Positions 61,332-64,000 of a stretch of 64,000 nucleotides of DNA are shown in pieces. The stretch covers positions 186,001-250,000 of the forward strand of contig OZ241856.1 in assembly GCA_965202845.1 (NCBI GenBank), written 5' to 3'. Numbering within the stretch: the first letter of the stretch is position 1; every line of letters begins with the position of its first letter. Origin of the DNA: CBDATA01 sp965202845. Its GTDB lineage: Bacteria > Acidobacteriota > Vicinamibacteria > Marinacidobacterales > Marinacidobacteraceae. The notes below the pieces were generated by a model. That model was given only the letters and a program-made list of their open reading frames with translations, did not search any database and had not been told where the DNA came from. The translations under genes were made by a program, and so were the position numbers.

Positions 61332-61640
61332 ATGAGCGCTTCGTCCGCCGAACACCCCTTCCGGGGCTACTGGATTCTCTGGGGAATCCTGCTGGCCGTC
61401 ACCCTGCTGATGATCGCGATCGAGGGCGCGTCGCTGCCCGGCGCGCTGGCGGTGATCCTGCTGCTCTTCGGCTCCGCCATCAAGGCGACGCTGATCATCT
61501 TCTACTACATGCACCTGAAGTTCGAGCACATGCAGCTCATCCTCACCGTGCTGGTGGGGCTGTTCCTGACCAGCATCCTGATGTTCGTGCTTCCGGCATA
61601 CGACGGGTTCCACATCCTGTCCCGGAGCGGCGGCGGCTGA
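61332..61640 (+). CDS. Cytochrome c oxidase subunit IV-like protein
   Basis: The 102-aa protein has three membrane helices: GYWILWGILLAVTLLMIAIE, ALAVILLLFGSAIKATLIIFYYMHLKFE and LILTVLVGLFLTSILMFVLP. KATLIIFYYMHLKFE is the family signature of bacterial subunit IV (CyoD/CtaF-like), which assists assembly. GGAGGG lies nine bases before the ATG. Its last base is the first base of the next ATG. Confidence 0.9.
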   Translation: MSASSAEHPFRGYWILWGILLAVTLLMIAIEGASLPGALAVILLLFGSAIKATLIIFYYMHLKFEHMQLILTVLVGLFLTSILMFVLPAYDGFHILSRSGGG

Positions 61641-61879
61641 TGTCCCGATTCCTGGCGCCGGCTCTGCTTGCCGGCGCGTCGATTTTTCTGTTCGCCGCTC
61701 CCGAACCGGCGCTCGCCCAGTGCGCGATGTGCCGCACCGCGCTGGAGCAGAACCCCGAAGCCGCCGCCAGCTTCAACCGGGGCATCCTGTTCCTGCTGGG
61801 GACGCCCTACGCCCTTTTCGGCGCCGGCGCGTTCGTCGTGTTCCGCCGCCGCCGTCGCGCCTATTCGGAGATCGCGTAG
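61640..61879 (+). CDS. Small exported QCAMC membrane protein at the end of the oxidase operon
   Basis: The 79-aa protein has a cleavable signal (LLAGASIFLFAAPEPALA) with likely cleavage before QCAMCRTALEQNP, leaving a Cys pair (C-x2-C) at the mature N terminus, then a single membrane helix (FLLGTPYALFGAGAFVVF) and an Arg-rich cytoplasmic end. It overlaps the subunit IV stop by one base and so belongs to the oxidase operon. A metal- or haem-handling or assembly role is a guess from the Cys pair. Its 3' end overlaps the convergent VWFA gene by 19 bases. Confidence 0.78.
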   Translation: MSRFLAPALLAGASIFLFAAPEPALAQCAMCRTALEQNPEAAASFNRGILFLLGTPYALFGAGAFVVFRRRRRAYSEIA

Positions 61880-62751
61880 TACCCGCGCCGGGTGCGCGCG
61901 TTCAGATCGTCCCGTCCGGGGAGCCGGACTTCGATCTCCCGCCAGCCGCCGTCGCGCTCCCGGTTCGAGGAGACGTAGGCGATCCGGTACTGGGCGTGCA
62001 GGTCGCGTTCGATCTGCTCGAAGCTCCGCACCAGCTCGCCGGTGCGGGAGGGAAAGAGCGCCTGGCCGCCGGTCTCTCCCGCCAGCCGGCGCAGGAACCG
62101 CTTGTTCACCCGCGCCCCGTTCCCTTCGAAGCCGATTGCGTAGATCGAGGCGTCGGTGAGGCGCGCCGCCTCGAAGGCGTCCCCTTCGGCGGCCTCGCTC
62201 CCGAACCCCCGCTGGCTGTCGTCGCCGTCGCTGAAAATGAGAAGCGCCTTCCGGTCGCCGTCGGCGAAGTGGAGCCGTTCGAGGGCGAAGATCGTCGCGT
62301 CATGGAGCGCGGTCGGCCCCATCGGATTGAGGGCCATGATGCTGGTGGCGAGGCGTCGCCGATCCTCGGTGAACTCGGTGGAGAAGCGGACGCGGTCGTT
62401 GAACTCGCCGATCATCGCCCGGTCGCCCTCCCACAGCCGGTCCACGAAGGTGACGGCCGCTTCCTTCACGTAGTCGAGGTTGACCCGCATGCTGAGCGAG
62501 GCGTCCAGCAGCACCAGGATGGTGAGCGGCGCCGCTTCGCTGGCGAAGAAGGTGATCTCCTGCGGCGTCCCGTCCTCCAGCACCTGGAAATCCGCCTGGG
62601 TCAGCCCGGAGACGAAGCGCCCCCGGGAATCGGTGACCGAGATGCCCAGCTGCACCGCCTCCACCTGAAGCCGGAACCGGGGCTGCTCCTGCCCCCCGGC
62701 GCCGGGCGGCGCCAGAAGGAGGAGGGCGACGGGAAGCAGCGCGCATCGCAT
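61861..62751 (-). CDS. Exported VWFA-domain protein (acidobacterial type)
   Basis: The 296-aa protein has a signal peptide (ALLPVALLLLAPPGAGG), a short beta region (VQLGISVTDSRGRFVSGL, then DFQVLEDGTPQEI) and a von Willebrand A domain. The MIDAS motif is LVLLDASLSM (DxSxS) near residue 90, with the Thr in GPTALHDAT and the Asp in IFSDGDDSQ. The N-terminal phrase is typical of the VWFA-related family abundant in Acidobacteriota. ATG 62751 starts the signal; a TTG five codons upstream is weaker. Convergent to the oxidase operon. Confidence 0.88.
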   Translation of the reverse strand: MRCALLPVALLLLAPPGAGGQEQPRFRLQVEAVQLGISVTDSRGRFVSGLTQADFQVLEDGTPQEITFFASEAAPLTILVLLDASLSMRVNLDYVKEAAVTFVDRLWEGDRAMIGEFNDRVRFSTEFTEDRRRLATSIMALNPMGPTALHDATIFALERLHFADGDRKALLIFSDGDDSQRGFGSEAAEGDAFEAARLTDASIYAIGFEGNGARVNKRFLRRLAGETGGQALFPSRTGELVRSFEQIERDLHAQYRIAYVSSNRERDGGWREIEVRLPGRDDLNARTRRGYYAISE

Positions 62752-62779
62752 GACGGGACCCCGCAATCCTACGCCGGGT

Positions 62780-62785
62780 TAGAAT
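62780..62785 (+). promoter_or_regulatory. TAGAAT -10-like element ahead of the cupredoxin-like gene
   Basis: GGGTTAGAATCCCCACC, another copy of the recurring TAGAATCCCC text, lies 80 bases before the ATG at 62865. No clear -35. Confidence 0.35.
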
Positions 62786-62864
62786 CCCCACCCTGCTTTT
62801 GGCGCGTCCGCCCCTGCGGATGCGCGTCCCTTTCCGCTCCCCCCCCAAGGAGGTTCCCCGGACC

Positions 62865-63692
62865 ATGCTCCCCCCCATGCCCAACCGACCCCTGCGCGTT
62901 CTCTCCCTGCGCGTTCTCACCCTGTTCGCCGCGCTCCTGGCCTTCGGATCCCTGTCCGCCTGTGGAGGCGGCGGGGACGAGCCGGCCGGGGACGCCATGC
63001 CCGCCGCCGCCATGACCGTGGTGGATCCGGCGACCGCCGGGACGATCTCCGGGCGGATCCTGCTCGACGGCGAGGCGCCGCCGGCCGACGCCATCCAGAT
63101 GGCCGCCGACCCCAACTGCGCCGCCATGCATACGAGCGCGGTGATGACCGAGTTCGTGATCACCGACATGGAGGGCGGCCTCCAGAACAGCTTCGTGTAC
63201 ATCAAGGGCGGCCTGGAAGGCATGAACTTCCCGGTTCCGACCGAGCCGGTGGTTCTCAACCAGGAAGGCTGCGTGTACGTGCCGCACGTCCTGGGCATCC
63301 AGGTCGGCCAGCCGCTGGACATCATGAACAGCGACCAGACGCTCCACAACATCCACGCGACCCCTTCGGTGAACCAGGAGTTCAACATCGGCCAGCCGGT
63401 CCAGAACATGACCACCACCCGCACCTTCGACGCCCCCGAGATCATGGTGCCGTTCAAGTGCGACGTCCACCGCTGGATGAACAGCTACGCGGGCGTCCTC
63501 GACCACCCGTACTTCGCGGTGAGCGGCGGCGATGGGACGTTCACCATCGGCAACGTGCCTCCCGGCGCCTACACGGTCGGCGTCTGGCACGAGCGCCTGG
63601 GCGAGATGGAGATGCAGGTGACGGTCCCGGCTTCCGGCGAGGCCGACGCCAGCTTCACCTACTCGGCCGCCGCCGCTGGCGACGGGGACTGA
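62865..63692 (+). CDS. Cupredoxin-like lipoprotein with carboxypeptidase-regulatory-like domain
   Basis: The 275-aa protein has a lipoprotein signal (AALLAFGSLSAC, lipobox LSAC) followed by a Gly/Ala-rich linker. The body has a cupredoxin-like pattern: TLHNIHATP near residue 165 supplies a His, and VPFKCDVHRWMNSYAGV near 200 gives C-x2-H-x2-M, as in type 1 copper sites. The C-terminal ~60 residues (GDGTFTIGNVPPGAYTVGVWHE) are a carboxypeptidase-regulatory-like beta-sandwich. It may carry electrons or copper near the respiratory block. The ATG at 62865 follows AAGGAGG by 11 bases; earlier in-frame starts lack a ribosome site. Confidence 0.82.
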   Translation: MLPPMPNRPLRVLSLRVLTLFAALLAFGSLSACGGGGDEPAGDAMPAAAMTVVDPATAGTISGRILLDGEAPPADAIQMAADPNCAAMHTSAVMTEFVITDMEGGLQNSFVYIKGGLEGMNFPVPTEPVVLNQEGCVYVPHVLGIQVGQPLDIMNSDQTLHNIHATPSVNQEFNIGQPVQNMTTTRTFDAPEIMVPFKCDVHRWMNSYAGVLDHPYFAVSGGDGTFTIGNVPPGAYTVGVWHERLGEMEMQVTVPASGEADASFTYSAAAAGDGD

Positions 63693-63699
63693 TCGACTC

Positions 63700-64000
63700 C
63701 TACCGGTTCCGCCGGTCCGCCGCCAGCGGCAGCAGCTCCTCCGGGGCGCCCTCCGGCCAGGGTCGTCGGCGCAGGCCGTCGGCCCAGTCGGAAAGCACCT
63801 CGTCGGCGCCCGACTGCCGGACCCGGATGTAGTCGCTTCCGGCTTCCCCGACCCGTCCGGCGCCGTCCCGGGCGTTGCCGCGACGCAGGCGGAGCATCGC
63901 CTCCAGCTCCGGCGCCGGGCTCTCGGCGAGCCCCCGGGTCAAGGCGGCCTCCGCTTCCTCCCAGCGCTCCTGGAAGAGCAGGCTCTCGCCCAGTCGCAGC
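63700..64000 (-). CDS. TPR-type protein, C-terminal fragment
   Basis: The gene enters from the right edge; only about 99 C-terminal codons are visible. The segment LFQERWEEAEAALTRGLAES and the following AMLRLRRGNARDGAGRVGEA read as TPR helices, and the end is Arg/Pro-rich (DGLRRRPWPEGAPEELL). The stop TAG is at 63700-63702, seven bases from the convergent lipoprotein gene stop. Full function cannot be judged. Confidence 0.65.
   Translation of the reverse strand, partial: LRLGESLLFQERWEEAEAALTRGLAESPAPELEAMLRLRRGNARDGAGRVGEAGSDYIRVRQSGADEVLSDWADGLRRRPWPEGAPEELLPLAADRRNR

Noticed and set aside
61861..61879. Frameshift or assembly error where two genes overlap by 19 bases
   Set aside because: Both convergent genes have intact family features up to their stops, so a genuine tail-to-tail overlap is simpler.

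Overview
The window is about 70% GC, densely coded, and reads as a bacterial chromosome segment of 64 kb. Best guess is Acidobacteriota: there is a VWFA protein of the type common in that phylum (61861-62751), a DUF1549/DUF1553 + DUF1501 pair, an ASPIC/UnbV-FG-GAP protein, several secreted TPR proteins, and a split cytochrome b with a large multihaem cytochrome. This assignment is inference; a planctomycete-like or other deep-branching Gram-negative is not excluded. TamB/Omp85/SurA-like genes show an outer membrane. Genes are packed in co-directional runs with ATGA/GTGA/TGATG overlaps and frequent GTG/TTG starts. I saw no tRNA, rRNA or CRISPR array.

Layout. 1-6.4 kb: carAB start, a secreted protein, a sodium:solute symporter with a small membrane partner, a DUF1028 protein and threonine aldolase. 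6.4-8.8 kb: a lower-GC restriction-modification pair (Mrr-like nuclease + m4C-type methylase). 8.8-13.9 kb (minus): a DUF1553/DUF1501/FGE-fold/PEP-mutase-fold operon of largely exported proteins with a good promoter. 14.0-15.8 kb: pterin carbinolamine dehydratase and an aromatic amino acid decarboxylase. 15.85-18.8 kb: a small accessory patch with a 98-aa gene, a short PIN-like remnant, and a DNA methyltransferase split by a complete ISL3-type insertion sequence with an 8-bp target duplication.

18.8-31.6 kb: transaldolase-like enzyme, a three-gene acyl-CoA carboxylase, then TamB-like, Omp85 (TamA/BamA-like) and SurA-N-like genes and a sigma-70 factor. 31.6-40.5 kb: amidase, PhzF, RNase HI, ABC-F ATPase, and a giant TPR/FG-GAP/ASPIC protein. 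40.5-45.5 kb (minus): three tandem secreted TPR paralogues sharing a C-x15-C signature, an FmdB zinc ribbon and a lipoprotein amidase. 45.6-51.2 kb: trpDCFBA followed by a DAHP-synthase homologue that has lost key catalytic and metal-binding residues. 51.2-61.9 kb: a membrane HEAT-repeat protein, then a respiratory block: Rieske protein, cytochrome b in two pieces, an eight-haem cytochrome c, and an A-type haem-copper oxidase (subunits II, I, III, III-like, IV) ending in a small exported Cys pair protein. 61.9-64 kb: VWFA protein, a cupredoxin-like lipoprotein and the end of a TPR gene.

How it fits together: the respiratory block gives a quinol-to-oxygen electron path in one place. The trp operon supplies tryptophan, with a putative regulatory pseudoenzyme of the shikimate entry step at its end. 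The most unusual material is that DAHP-synthase-like pseudoenzyme, the cysteine-bracketed TPR family, and the operon of exported proteins whose enzyme folds lack canonical active-site cysteines.
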